A stretch of 64,000 nucleotides of DNA from Anaerolineae bacterium. Its GTDB lineage: Bacteria > Chloroflexota > Anaerolineae > Anaerolineales > UBA4823. The notes beneath the pieces were generated by a model. It worked only from the letters and a program-made list of their open reading frames with translations. It did no database searches and was not told where the DNA came from. Both the position numbers and the translations under genes were made by a program. The stretch is from NCBI GenBank assembly GCA_003327455.1, contig QOQU01000007.1:62001-126000 (forward strand), given 5' to 3'. Positions 8,638 to 16,893 of this stretch are shown here, in pieces (position 1 is the stretch's first letter; every line of letters starts with the position of its first letter).

Positions 8638-8724
8638 TGGTTTGCTCCTTTCGCACAAAAGATGACAAACTATACCATATATATCCCCTAACGTAAATGC
8701 CATAAAGGAGCTACATTATCGAAG

Positions 8725-8745
8725 GGTTGTCAGGTTGGGACAACC
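8725..8745 (-). terminator. Hairpin downstream of the aldose-epimerase-like operon
   Basis: GGTTGTC and GACAACC form a perfect 7-bp stem with a 7-nt loop. An overlapping alternative pairs the GGGACA at 8736-8741 region with TGTCCC to 8759, so several mutually exclusive hairpins are possible. The site lies between two minus-strand genes and may end the M24/SDR/epimerase operon. Confidence 0.4.
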
Positions 8746-8785
8746 TTTCAGGATGTCCCATCCGTTCGCCAGATCAGGTGTCTTC

Positions 8786-9760
8786 TTACCCCTCTAATAC
8801 CCGAATTGTGAATCGGGTGTGCAGGCTCTCCCCTCCGTTTAAAGTACGAGCTAACCCGGCTTCTACAGCCTGCGCGAGGGGATAGGGAGCGCTGGTGGGC
8901 TCCAATCCAACTCCATAAACGCCCGTCAGTGGCGGGAGTTCTGCGCCGCCATAGGGCATCCAGAACATCACGTAGGGGAAAACTTCTTTTTCCCACTCGA
9001 CTTGAAAGGAAAGGTTCAGACGTGGATTGTGCACGCGGTATTCGCCGCGCTCTAACTCCCACAACATGGCGTCATCGTGGCTGTGAGCGCCCGGTCCGGG
9101 AATCTGTCGTAAGTCAATCCGGGAACCATCCCGGGCGAGGGCAAAGGGCCAGGCGGAATCCTGGCCTTCTGCTAATCGGGCTGTTTGAGGCTCATAAAGG
9201 ACTGAGGGGGTTGTCAGCCGCCGGGCAGGCAGTTCGATGCGACAGCCCTCTTCGATAAAATCACCGCCCAGGACCAGATGCTGGCACCAGACAAAATCCC
9301 AGCTTTGCCGATCAAGGTTGGTTACACGCTCAGTGAGATGCAAAATAGGCTCACCCTGCCGCAAGGTCAACTCTCGCTCCAGGCGAAAGGGGGTAAGCTG
9401 ACACTCCACCCACAGCCGTAAACGGACTTCTTCGTCCGTCGCATGCAAGATCTCATCCTGCCACGCCAAGAGAGCTGCTTCGCCATGAAAGGGAATCTGT
9501 CTGCCGCGGTACTCACAGGCATCATTGATGTTGGGGAACAGCACCTGCCAACCCCCTTCATAGTTCTCTAAAAAATCGCCTGGCGGCTGAGGGGAGGGAG
9601 GCTTTAATCCCCAAGGGGTGTGCATTAAGAATTGCACCCCAGTGGAGAGATGGCAGATCTCGTAAATATCCGCCCCCTTCTGAGGCAAGACGACGATTCT
9701 CAAGCAGCCGTTTTCCAGCTTCAGGGCGCGGTGACCGGCAAGCGTGGTTATTTCAAGCAT
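8786..9760 (-). CDS. Aldose 1-epimerase-like protein (DUF4432/DUF5107 type)
   Basis: This 324-aa protein has the galactose-mutarotase-like beta-sandwich sequence pattern: NGCLRIVVLPQKGADIYEI at the N-terminus, the FHGEAALLAW segment with a likely active-site His, and WCQHLVLGGDFIEEGC later on. Proteins of this type bind or interconvert anomers of sugars or sugar derivatives. It is the last gene of the operon M24 peptidase-SDR-epimerase, starting 9 nt after the SDR stop. ATG 9760 has AGGG upstream. Its presence supports a carbohydrate or polyol substrate for the regulon. The exact sugar is unknown, and catalytic activity is inferred from family membership only. Confidence 0.8.
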   Translation of the reverse strand: MLEITTLAGHRALKLENGCLRIVVLPQKGADIYEICHLSTGVQFLMHTPWGLKPPSPQPPGDFLENYEGGWQVLFPNINDACEYRGRQIPFHGEAALLAWQDEILHATDEEVRLRLWVECQLTPFRLERELTLRQGEPILHLTERVTNLDRQSWDFVWCQHLVLGGDFIEEGCRIELPARRLTTPSVLYEPQTARLAEGQDSAWPFALARDGSRIDLRQIPGPGAHSHDDAMLWELERGEYRVHNPRLNLSFQVEWEKEVFPYVMFWMPYGGAELPPLTGVYGVGLEPTSAPYPLAQAVEAGLARTLNGGESLHTRFTIRVLEG

Positions 9761-9769
9761 CTCGATGCC

Positions 9770-10525
9770 CTAGAAAGTAATCGTCAAGCCGCCGTCAACG
9801 GTGATGACCTGTCCGGTGATATAGGAGGCATCGGGCCCGGCGAGGAAGAAAAAGACGCCAGCTAATTCTTCGGGCATACCTGCCCGCCGTAAGGGAAGGT
9901 GATGACCCTCGACATAGTTCTTCTTAAACCATTCCGAGTCCAACTCATTGACACCATCCACCACGCTCATCGCTGTCCGCACAAAACCCGGCGCCACCGC
10001 ATTGACCAGAATGTTCTTCTCCGCCAGCTCCAACGCCAGGCCGCGGCAGTACTGGTTAATCGCTGCTTTTGCCATGGCATAGGAACTTGAACCGACTTCG
10101 GCGCGCTCGCCATGGATGGAGGTGCAGTGGATAATGCGTCCACCGTCTTTCATCCAGGGCACTGCCATGCGGGTCATATAGACCGCACCATTGATCATAA
10201 TATCAAAGGCTTTGCGCCACTCCTCCAGAGGCGATTCAACTGCTCTGGCCGGGAAATACACGCCAGCAATATTGCACAAAGCATCTAACCTGCCCCATTT
10301 CTCACCAATCGCCTTACTGATAGCTTCCGCAGTAGCGGGGTCGCTGTAATCGCCTGGCACGACGAGATGTTCACCAGGCGGAAAGGTAGCTACCAGTTCG
10401 CGCAGGGTCTGCTCACGGCGAGCAGTCACACATACATCCCAGCCTTCTTTGGCAAAGCGTTGGGCGGTAGCCAAACCAATGCCCGATGAAGCGCCGGTTA
10501 CGACAACTTTTTTTCGATCCGTCAT
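9770..10525 (-). CDS. Short-chain dehydrogenase/reductase
   Basis: The 251-aa classical SDR has the Rossmann motif VTGASSGIGLA near the N-terminus (TGxxxGxG). The NNAG-like motif appears as CNIAG, the catalytic serine lies in HCTSIHG, and YAMAK is the YxxxK pair. The C-terminus GQVITVDGGLTITF is typical. It should oxidise or reduce an alcohol/ketone with NAD(P)H in the cytoplasm. ATG 10525 is preceded by GGAGG at six bases; the in-frame codons 12 bases upstream are less well placed. It lies in the LacI-controlled M24/SDR/epimerase operon, so a role in the same catabolic route is likely. Confidence 0.93.
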   Translation of the reverse strand: MTDRKKVVVTGASSGIGLATAQRFAKEGWDVCVTARREQTLRELVATFPPGEHLVVPGDYSDPATAEAISKAIGEKWGRLDALCNIAGVYFPARAVESPLEEWRKAFDIMINGAVYMTRMAVPWMKDGGRIIHCTSIHGERAEVGSSSYAMAKAAINQYCRGLALELAEKNILVNAVAPGFVRTAMSVVDGVNELDSEWFKKNYVEGHHLPLRRAGMPEELAGVFFFLAGPDASYITGQVITVDGGLTITF

Positions 10526-10576
10526 GTTTACCTCCATTGGTGATTATGCTCTGCTCTCCGATCCGTCCAAAGGGCT

Positions 10577-11701
10577 CTAGTGGCCCAGATGATGGGTCAG
10601 AATTTCACAACCATCTTGAGTGACCAGAACCACATCCTCCAAACGCACCCCCAAACCCTGCTCAGGCAGGTAGATGCCGGGTTCTAAGGCTAAAACCATA
10701 CCCGCCTGAAGGGTCAATTCATTATAGGGAACAATGCGCGGTTCTTCGTGATAGGTTACTCCCAGGCCATGTCCACTGTGATGCGGATAAATCGGGTATC
10801 CCTGTCTTTCGATATGCTGACGCAACATTGCATCCAGGTCGCTCGCTCTGACTCCCGGTTTAACAGCTTCTAAACCTTTCTCCAGGGCTTCCATGACAAC
10901 CTGATATACCTTTTTTTGCGATTCAGCAGGTTCGCCGACAAAATGAGTTGCAGCATTATCGCCCCAATAACCATCCAGGCGCGGCACAATATCGGCAATG
11001 AAGGGATCGCCCGCTTGCAGCCGATAACTGCCGGGTAAGCCACCGATCTCCGCCGTGCGCGCCCCACCTACAAAATCTGCCAGCACCGGCAAACGCCCGC
11101 CCGCTTGATGTTCCAGACCCGCTTTGAGTTGCCCCCACAGCTCGATTTCGCTCAACCCAACCTGCAAGAGGCGTTTGACGATGGTCTGAGCCGCATCCGC
11201 GAGTGCCAGTGAAGCCCGAATCTTCTCGATTTCAATGGCAGATTTGATGGCGCGCAGGGACGGCAGGTCATTATCGACCAGCACCCACTGCTCTACGGGG
11301 ATCGTATCCATCAGGATTGGATATAAGCTGGCAGATAAAAAATTCAATTCAACCGCCATTTTGCCCTTGAAGTTCTGCAGTGGAGCGATAAATTCCCGAA
11401 ACGCCTGAGCCTGATGGTCGAATCCCAAGACCGGCTCATCAATCGTGTAGGAGATATACTCGCGGGTTGGTATGCCTATCGCCTGCGCAGCCGGCGCCTC
11501 CATGTCGGACAGCAAGAGGGTAAATTGTCCTTCCCACAATAAACCAATGGCCGCTCCGCCTTCAAACGGGCTGGGGCCGGTTTGAATCGGCGGGGCATAC
11601 CCTGTCAGCCAGGTAATGGTGGCGGGGTTGGTCAAGAGGGCTGCCGGGCAACCTTTGTGCTGGAGGGTTTCTTGAAGCCGGGCGAGGGAAATTTCGTTCA
11701 T
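10577..11701 (-). CDS. M24-family metallopeptidase (Xaa-Pro dipeptidase/creatinase fold)
   Basis: This 374-aa protein has the creatinase-like N-terminal domain and the pita-bread M24 domain. The five metal ligands are present: Asp in FIADIVPRLDG and WGDNAATHF, His in HHSGHGLGVTYH, and Glu in LALEPGIYL and RLEDVVLV. Prolidases share this fold with creatinase and DMSP lyase DddP, so the reaction may be cleavage of an amide or C-N bond in a small molecule rather than a dipeptide. It is the first gene of a minus-strand operon with its own LacI operator and promoter (11750-11797), which argues for a specific catabolic role. ATG 11701 has AGGAGAG upstream. Confidence 0.9.
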   Translation of the reverse strand: MNEISLARLQETLQHKGCPAALLTNPATITWLTGYAPPIQTGPSPFEGGAAIGLLWEGQFTLLLSDMEAPAAQAIGIPTREYISYTIDEPVLGFDHQAQAFREFIAPLQNFKGKMAVELNFLSASLYPILMDTIPVEQWVLVDNDLPSLRAIKSAIEIEKIRASLALADAAQTIVKRLLQVGLSEIELWGQLKAGLEHQAGGRLPVLADFVGGARTAEIGGLPGSYRLQAGDPFIADIVPRLDGYWGDNAATHFVGEPAESQKKVYQVVMEALEKGLEAVKPGVRASDLDAMLRQHIERQGYPIYPHHSGHGLGVTYHEEPRIVPYNELTLQAGMVLALEPGIYLPEQGLGVRLEDVVLVTQDGCEILTHHLGH

Positions 11702-11749
11702 GGGGACACTCTCCTGGTCGGATGAACAAAAGGGAATGAAAGACCGATC

Positions 11750-11763
11750 TGTAAACGATTACA
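11750..11763. promoter_or_regulatory. LacI-family operator of the M24/SDR/epimerase operon
   Basis: TGTAAACGATTACA is nearly palindromic and differs by one or two bases from the sites at 6344 and 11869. It lies 5 bp downstream of the -10 box of the minus-strand promoter, the same geometry as at the transporter promoter. Confidence 0.85.
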
Positions 11764-11768
11764 CAAGT

Positions 11769-11797
11769 ATCATAGCATAGAACTTCCCCTCTGTCAA
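11769..11797 (-). promoter_or_regulatory. Sigma70 promoter of the M24/SDR/epimerase operon
   Basis: TTGACA (11792-11797) and TATGAT (11769-11774) on the minus strand are 17 bp apart. The last bases of the spacer and the -10 (TATGC then TATGAT) are very similar to the transporter promoter at 6363-6391, which suggests the two promoters share ancestry. Confidence 0.85.
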
Positions 11798-11833
11798 TTC
11801 ATCCAGTTGACCTTTTTCACCACCCTTGCCCTA

Positions 11834-11862
11834 TTGACGCAGGCTTTTTTCTGTGATATAGT
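11834..11862 (+). promoter_or_regulatory. Sigma70 promoter of the aminotransferase-E1/E2 operon
   Basis: TTGACG (11834-11839) and TATAGT (11857-11862) are 17 bp apart on the plus strand, with the operator 6 bp beyond the -10. Confidence 0.8.
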
Positions 11863-11868
11863 GAGATA

Positions 11869-11882
11869 TGTAAACGTTCTCA
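11869..11882. promoter_or_regulatory. LacI-family operator of the aminotransferase-E1/E2 operon
   Basis: TGTAAACGTTCTCA keeps the left half-site and centre of the consensus but has a degenerate right half, so it may bind more weakly than the two others. Confidence 0.75.
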
Positions 11883-11918
11883 TATCGTTTTCTGGCTTTC
11901 CCTATAAAGGAGTTGACC

Positions 11919-13271
11919 ATGACCAAACCAAATGTTCATGCTGTGCATCGCGATTGGGAGCGCCCCTTTCCGCTCATCACCCATACTGAGGGAATTTACC
12001 TTTACGATGAACATGGCAATCGCTATATCGATGGTTCGGGCGGTTCTTCCGTGGTAACGGCTATCGGACACGGCGTCCACGAAATCGATCAGGCAATGTT
12101 CGCTCAGGCTCAAAAATTTTCTTTTTACCCTGCCCATGCCTTTAGCAACCAACAATTCCTCGACCTCAGCGACCTGGTTGTCGAATTAGCACCTGGTGAT
12201 CTGCGCAACAACAGTCGGGTCTGGATCACCTGCACCGGCACAGATGCCAATGATGACGCCATCCGCCTTGCCCGCCAGTATTGGGTCGAGAGCGGCAAGC
12301 CTTCCAAATATCTCGTCATCGGCCGCTGGCAGGGTTTTCACGGTAACAACATCTACATTGCCAGCGTTTCGGGCATCACCGCCAGACGACGCATTTTCCA
12401 ACCCATGTTTGCGGATTCGCCGCACATTGCGCCGGCTTTCTGCTATCGCTGTTTCTATGAGCAAACCTTTCCCGAATGCAATTTGCTCTGTGCGCGCGCG
12501 CTGGAATCGCTGATTTGTCAGCTCGGGCCGGAAAACGTGGCAGCTTTCATCGCCGAACCGGTGGTTGGTGCAGCTCTGGGTTGCGTGCCAGCTCCACCTG
12601 GGTACTTTGAGAAGATTCGCGAGATTTGCGACCGCTACGACGTGCTTTTGATTATTGACGAAGTGATGACCGGCTGGGGACGCACGGGAGCTTTCTGGGG
12701 AATTGACCACTGGAACACCAGCCCGGATATCCTGACCACCGCCAAAGGCATGACCGGCGGATATACCACGCTGGCAGCCGTTGTCGCCCGGGATGACATC
12801 TGGGCTGTCCTAGAAAAAAACCGTTCTCCCTTTAAAGCTGGTCATACCCTGAACGCCAATGCGGTCTCCTGCGCAGGCGCAATTGCCGTCATCCGCTATA
12901 TTCTCGATCATAACCTGACCGAAAACGCCCGTCAACGCGGCGAACAAGCCTTAGAAGGGCTTCAAAAACTGATGGATAAACACCCCATCATTGGGGATGT
13001 ACGCGGCAAGGGATTGATGTTTGGTTTTGAGTTCGTCAAAGACCGCGCCACCAAAGAACCTTTCCCACCTGAGCAACGGGTCAGCTTACGCTTTGAACAA
13101 GCCGCTTTGAAACGCGGGCTGGTCACTTACCCTTGCTCCGGAACAGTCAACGGTGTCGCCGGGGATATGATGCTGCTTGCCCCACCGCTCATCATTACCG
13201 CAGAGCAAATGGATGAATTGCTTACCATTCTCGACAGCGCGCTCACCGAGCTAGAAAAGGAAGTGCAATGA
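11919..13271 (+). CDS. Class III (PLP-dependent) aminotransferase
   Basis: The 450-aa protein has the fold-type I omega-aminotransferase pattern: GSGGSSVVTAIGHG, the LIIDEVMTGWGRTGAF motif with the PLP-contacting Asp, and the Schiff-base lysine in TTAKGMTGGYT. Relatives act on beta-alanine, taurine, 4-aminobutyrate or similar terminal amines with pyruvate or 2-oxoglutarate as acceptor. ATG 11919 is favoured because AAGGAG lies six bases before it, rather than the TTG at 11913 that overlaps the box. It is the first gene of a six-gene operon under a LacI operator, and the next gene overlaps its stop by four bases. It should produce an aldehyde or keto compound for the downstream enzymes. Confidence 0.93.
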   Translation: MTKPNVHAVHRDWERPFPLITHTEGIYLYDEHGNRYIDGSGGSSVVTAIGHGVHEIDQAMFAQAQKFSFYPAHAFSNQQFLDLSDLVVELAPGDLRNNSRVWITCTGTDANDDAIRLARQYWVESGKPSKYLVIGRWQGFHGNNIYIASVSGITARRRIFQPMFADSPHIAPAFCYRCFYEQTFPECNLLCARALESLICQLGPENVAAFIAEPVVGAALGCVPAPPGYFEKIREICDRYDVLLIIDEVMTGWGRTGAFWGIDHWNTSPDILTTAKGMTGGYTTLAAVVARDDIWAVLEKNRSPFKAGHTLNANAVSCAGAIAVIRYILDHNLTENARQRGEQALEGLQKLMDKHPIIGDVRGKGLMFGFEFVKDRATKEPFPPEQRVSLRFEQAALKRGLVTYPCSGTVNGVAGDMMLLAPPLIITAEQMDELLTILDSALTELEKEVQ

Positions 13272-14104
13272 TTCGCCTTGCCCTCGCTATCCAGACCCCT
13301 GAAGTGCCCAAAACTGTGCCGGTAGCCCTTTTGCAAGGTAGCTTTGAGGAAAAACTGCAAAAAGCCGCTGCCTTTGGGTATAACGGCGTAGAGATCATCA
13401 GCACAAACCCAGCTGAACTCGATCAACCGGCGCTCAAAGCTCAAATTCAAGCTCTGGGGTTACAGGTTTCGGCGGTTGCCAGCGGTGGCATGGGGTTTGC
13501 CGCGGGGCTTACCCTGTTGCATTCCGATCCCGAAACTGCTGCCCTGGCTTACCAACGCTTGCTGGCATTGATTGATTTTGCCCACTTTCTTGAAGCAGAA
13601 GTAGTGACCATCGGCACATTCCGTGGACGAGCTATCGGCGACAAAGCAACCTCTCTGCAGAAACTCGGTGAAATCTTGCGGACAGCCTGCGAAGTCGCTG
13701 CCTCAAAAGGCGTGCGCCTTGCCATAGAACCCCTCAACCGCTTTGAAGGCGATTTACTTCATACTGTTGCGGAAACGCTCGCCTTTATCGAGCAAGTCGG
13801 TCACCCGGCGCTAGGGCTCTTAATCGATACCTTCCACGTTAACATCGAAGAAGCCTCTTACACCCAACCCTACCAACAAGCCCTCGCCGCCGGGCGGCTA
13901 TTCTATGCCCACCTGGGCGATAACAACCGCCGTCCGCCAGGTCAAGGTTTGATCGATTTCAAAGCCATCCTCACCACCCTGTGTGAAGGCGGTTACCAGG
14001 GTTGGCTTTCGGCAGAACTTTTACCGCTACCTGACCCCGATCAGGCTGCCCGCCTGACCATCGAGTACATTCGCCCGCTGCTAGGAGCCATCTCATGCAA
14101 TTGA
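13268..14104 (+). CDS. Sugar phosphate isomerase/epimerase-like TIM barrel protein 1
   Basis: This 278-aa protein belongs to the xylose-isomerase-like TIM barrel superfamily (IolE/hydroxypyruvate isomerase/DTE types). The metal site can be read from LAIEPLNRFEG (Glu), LLIDTFHVN (Asp), YAHLGDNNR (His) and WLSAELLP (Glu). Such enzymes isomerise or epimerise keto-sugars or keto acids, or dehydrate inosose. Its ATG overlaps the aminotransferase stop by four bases, so translation is coupled. It may convert the keto product of the aminotransferase. The exact reaction cannot be assigned. Confidence 0.87.
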   Translation: MIRLALAIQTPEVPKTVPVALLQGSFEEKLQKAAAFGYNGVEIISTNPAELDQPALKAQIQALGLQVSAVASGGMGFAAGLTLLHSDPETAALAYQRLLALIDFAHFLEAEVVTIGTFRGRAIGDKATSLQKLGEILRTACEVAASKGVRLAIEPLNRFEGDLLHTVAETLAFIEQVGHPALGLLIDTFHVNIEEASYTQPYQQALAAGRLFYAHLGDNNRRPPGQGLIDFKAILTTLCEGGYQGWLSAELLPLPDPDQAARLTIEYIRPLLGAISCN

Positions 14105-14931
14105 GTTGTTTGCCGGTGTCCTTCTTTGATGACATCATCCAGGGAAGAATGTCCGTTGGGGATTGGGCAAAGCTTGGAAAAAGCCTCGGCTTAGACGCCA
14201 TTGACATCAGCATCCTATTCATCCCCGATCGCAGCCTTGAACAGGCGCGCCAAATCCGAAAGGTTGTCGAACAGGCAGGCATGGGGATTACCATGATGAC
14301 CAGTTATCCCGATTTCACTCACCCCAATGCCCAACAACGAGAAGCTGAACTTCACGCCGCCATCCACTCGGTTCAGCTTGCCGCAGAAGCAGGCGCCAAA
14401 TTCTTGCGGGTAACTGCCGGGCAAGCCCACCCCGCAACCTCGCTCGAAGACGGTTGCCGCTGGGCAATCGAAGGATTGAACGCACTAATCGCCGAAACCG
14501 CCCATCTCGGCGTCCAATTGGTCTATGAAAACCATGCCAAACCGGGGGTCTGGCAATATACCGACTTCTCTCAACCGCCAGACATATTCCTGCACATCTT
14601 GAGCCACCTCGACCAACGCATTCATGTCAACTTCGATACGGGCAACGCAACCGCCTTTAGCCCTCAACCGCTTGTCCTGCTTGAGACCGTGCTCCCTCGT
14701 TTGGGCAGCATCCATGCTTCAGATACAGCTCAAATTGGCGCCCTGGAACACGTCTTGATCGGCACTGGCAAAGTCGACTACCCTGCTATCTTCCGCTGTC
14801 TTCAACAAGCCGGCTGGGATGGGTGGATTTGCATCGAAGAAGCCTCTCACCAAGGCGAAGCGGGTGTCCGTCAAGCCATTCAGTTTATCCGTAACACCTG
14901 GCAACAAATCTTATTGGAGAAAAATCTATGA
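14095..14931 (+). CDS. Sugar phosphate isomerase/epimerase-like TIM barrel protein 2
   Basis: A second 278-aa xylose-isomerase-like TIM barrel, quite diverged from its neighbour. Likely metal ligands are in QLVYENHAK (Glu), HVNFDTGNA (Asp), SIHASDTAQ (His) and ICIEEASH (Glu). It overlaps the previous gene by 10 bases, with GGAG placed inside that gene, and its stop overlaps the next start in an ATGA junction. Two consecutive isomerase-like enzymes suggest two sequential rearrangements of the carbon skeleton before it reaches the 2-oxoacid dehydrogenase. No specific substrate is suggested by the sequence. Confidence 0.87.
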   Translation: MQLSCLPVSFFDDIIQGRMSVGDWAKLGKSLGLDAIDISILFIPDRSLEQARQIRKVVEQAGMGITMMTSYPDFTHPNAQQREAELHAAIHSVQLAAEAGAKFLRVTAGQAHPATSLEDGCRWAIEGLNALIAETAHLGVQLVYENHAKPGVWQYTDFSQPPDIFLHILSHLDQRIHVNFDTGNATAFSPQPLVLLETVLPRLGSIHASDTAQIGALEHVLIGTGKVDYPAIFRCLQQAGWDGWICIEEASHQGEAGVRQAIQFIRNTWQQILLEKNL

Positions 14932-15908
14932 GCGACTTCAAAACACTCCCCGTTGAACCAAACCTCTTAATTGAAATGTACCGAAGGATGCTGACCATCC
15001 GCTTCTTTGAAGAAGCCATTTTTGATGTCTATCGCAAGGGCTGGATGCCCGGGCTGGCTCATCTTTCGGATGGTCAGGAGGCAACGCCGGTTGGTGTCTG
15101 TATGGCCTTACGCCCCGACGATACGATCACCAGTACCCATCGCGGCCATGGACATATCATCGCCAAAGGAGGACAGGTGGAGCCGATGATGGCAGAAGTG
15201 ATGGGTAAAGTAACCGGCTACTGTCGCGGCAAAGGCGGGGAAATGCACATCGCCGATGTATCCTTAGGAATTCTAGGCGCCAATGGGATTGTCGGCGGAG
15301 GACTGGGCATTGCCACCGGCAGCGCCTTTACCGCCAAACGCGAAGGCAAAGGGCGGGTCAGTGTGGCTTTCTTTGGCGATGGTGCAGTCAATCAGGGATT
15401 GTGGTATGAGACAGCAAATATAGCGGTTTTGTGGAAACTACCCTTAATCTACGTTTGCGAAAACAACCAATATACCGAATTTACTTATTGGAAGAACCTG
15501 ACCGCTGGTGAAGGCCTGGTTGCCCGGGCGCAGGCAATGGGAATGCCAGGTATCGAAGTTGATGGCAACGATGTCGTTGCGGTCTATCAGGCAGCGCGCC
15601 AACTGGTCGAGGCTGCCCGGCGCGGAGAGGGTCCTGCCACCTTAGTTTGTCATACCATCCGCTATGGTGGTCATCATGTAGGTGATCCGGGCACAGCTTA
15701 CCGCACCAAAGAAGAAATGGACGAGTGGCGAAAGAAGGACTCAATCCAGCGTTGCGAACGACTGCTGGTTGAGAGCGGTATCTTCTCGCCTCAGGATATC
15801 GAGACTACGCGCAGTGAAATTGAGGCGCGCATTCAAAACGCCGTCCAAAAAGCCCGCCAAGACCCATTCCCACCTGTAGAAGAGGTATCCGAACATGTCT
15901 ATGCGTGA
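14928..15908 (+). CDS. 2-oxoacid/acetoin dehydrogenase E1 component, alpha subunit
   Basis: The 326-aa protein carries the thiamine-diphosphate motif starting GDGAVNQG and ending VCENNQY (GDG...NN) together with the GHGHIIAKGG segment. This matches E1alpha of pyruvate, branched-chain or acetoin dehydrogenases. With the beta subunit it decarboxylates a 2-oxo acid (or cleaves acetoin) and passes the acyl group to the lipoyl arm of E2. GGAG precedes ATG 14928, which overlaps the TIM barrel stop. Position after an aminotransferase and isomerases suggests the pathway ends in a pyruvate-like or branched 2-oxo compound oxidised to acyl-CoA. Confidence 0.94.
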   Translation: MSDFKTLPVEPNLLIEMYRRMLTIRFFEEAIFDVYRKGWMPGLAHLSDGQEATPVGVCMALRPDDTITSTHRGHGHIIAKGGQVEPMMAEVMGKVTGYCRGKGGEMHIADVSLGILGANGIVGGGLGIATGSAFTAKREGKGRVSVAFFGDGAVNQGLWYETANIAVLWKLPLIYVCENNQYTEFTYWKNLTAGEGLVARAQAMGMPGIEVDGNDVVAVYQAARQLVEAARRGEGPATLVCHTIRYGGHHVGDPGTAYRTKEEMDEWRKKDSIQRCERLLVESGIFSPQDIETTRSEIEARIQNAVQKARQDPFPPVEEVSEHVYA

Positions 15909-16893
15909 ACTTACCTTTGCTCAAGCTATCCGCGAAGCGCTGGATGAAGAACTCGCCCGCGATGAAAAAATCGTCCTCTTTGGAGAAGACATCGGCGCCT
16001 GGGGAGGGGTCTTTCGCACCACCGAAGGGCTGTATGAGAAGTATGGACCTGAGCGAGTGATTGACACCCCTCTTAGCGAAGAGGGGTACGTTGGAATGGC
16101 AGTTGGGATCGCAATGACCGGGATGCACCCGGTTCCCGAGATCATGTTCGGGGACTTTATCACCCTGGCGATGGATCAAATCGTCAATCAAGCGGCGAAA
16201 ATGCGCTACATGACTGGCGGGCAGGTAGCGGTACCCATCACGATCCGTGCCACCATGGGCGGCGGAAGGTCTTCTGGCGCTCAACATTCACAATCCTGGC
16301 ACGCCTGGTTCGCCCATGTGCCAGGGCTGAAGGTGGTTGTCCCCTCTACGCCATATGACGCCAAAGGTTTGTTGAAAACCGCTTTACGGGATCCGAACCC
16401 GGTGCTATTTTTTGAAGACAAGGTGATGTATCACAAAATCAAAGGGCCTGTTCCCGAAGAGGAATATCTGATTCCATTTGGTGTCGCCGACATCAAGCGA
16501 GAAGGGTCAGACGTCACCATCGTTGCCCTTTCACGGATGGTACATACTGCTCTGGCGGCTGCTGAACAACTGGCCCAGGAGGGAATTTCTGCCGAGGTGA
16601 TTGATCCCCGCACCCTTACCCCTCTCGATGAAGAGACACTGATTCAATCGGTATGTAAAACTGGCGGAGCTGTCATCGTTGACGAAGGTTATCAGCGTTT
16701 TGGTGTCACAGCAGAATTGGCCGCAGTGATTGCCAAAGGCGCTTTCGATTATTTAGACGCCCCAATTGAACGAGTTGCAGCCATGGATGTCCCTATTCCA
16801 TTCTCACCGCCCCTGGAATTTGCCACCATTCCCGATGAGGAACGGATCATCCAGGCTGTACATCGTGTTTTGGAGGGAAGACGACCGCAATGA
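15895..16893 (+). CDS. 2-oxoacid/acetoin dehydrogenase E1 component, beta subunit
   Basis: A 332-aa E1beta with the typical N-terminus ELTFAQAIREALDEELARD, the FGEDIGAWGGVFR segment, and the C-terminal transketolase-like domain (AEVIDPRTLTPLDEETL). It forms an alpha2beta2 tetramer with the preceding subunit and supplies the catalytic glutamate and cofactor contacts. Its start lies 14 bases inside the alpha gene, and its stop overlaps the E2 start (ATGA), so the three subunits are translationally coupled. A second in-frame ATG two codons later is also possible. Confidence 0.95.
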   Translation: MSMRELTFAQAIREALDEELARDEKIVLFGEDIGAWGGVFRTTEGLYEKYGPERVIDTPLSEEGYVGMAVGIAMTGMHPVPEIMFGDFITLAMDQIVNQAAKMRYMTGGQVAVPITIRATMGGGRSSGAQHSQSWHAWFAHVPGLKVVVPSTPYDAKGLLKTALRDPNPVLFFEDKVMYHKIKGPVPEEEYLIPFGVADIKREGSDVTIVALSRMVHTALAAAEQLAQEGISAEVIDPRTLTPLDEETLIQSVCKTGGAVIVDEGYQRFGVTAELAAVIAKGAFDYLDAPIERVAAMDVPIPFSPPLEFATIPDEERIIQAVHRVLEGRRPQ

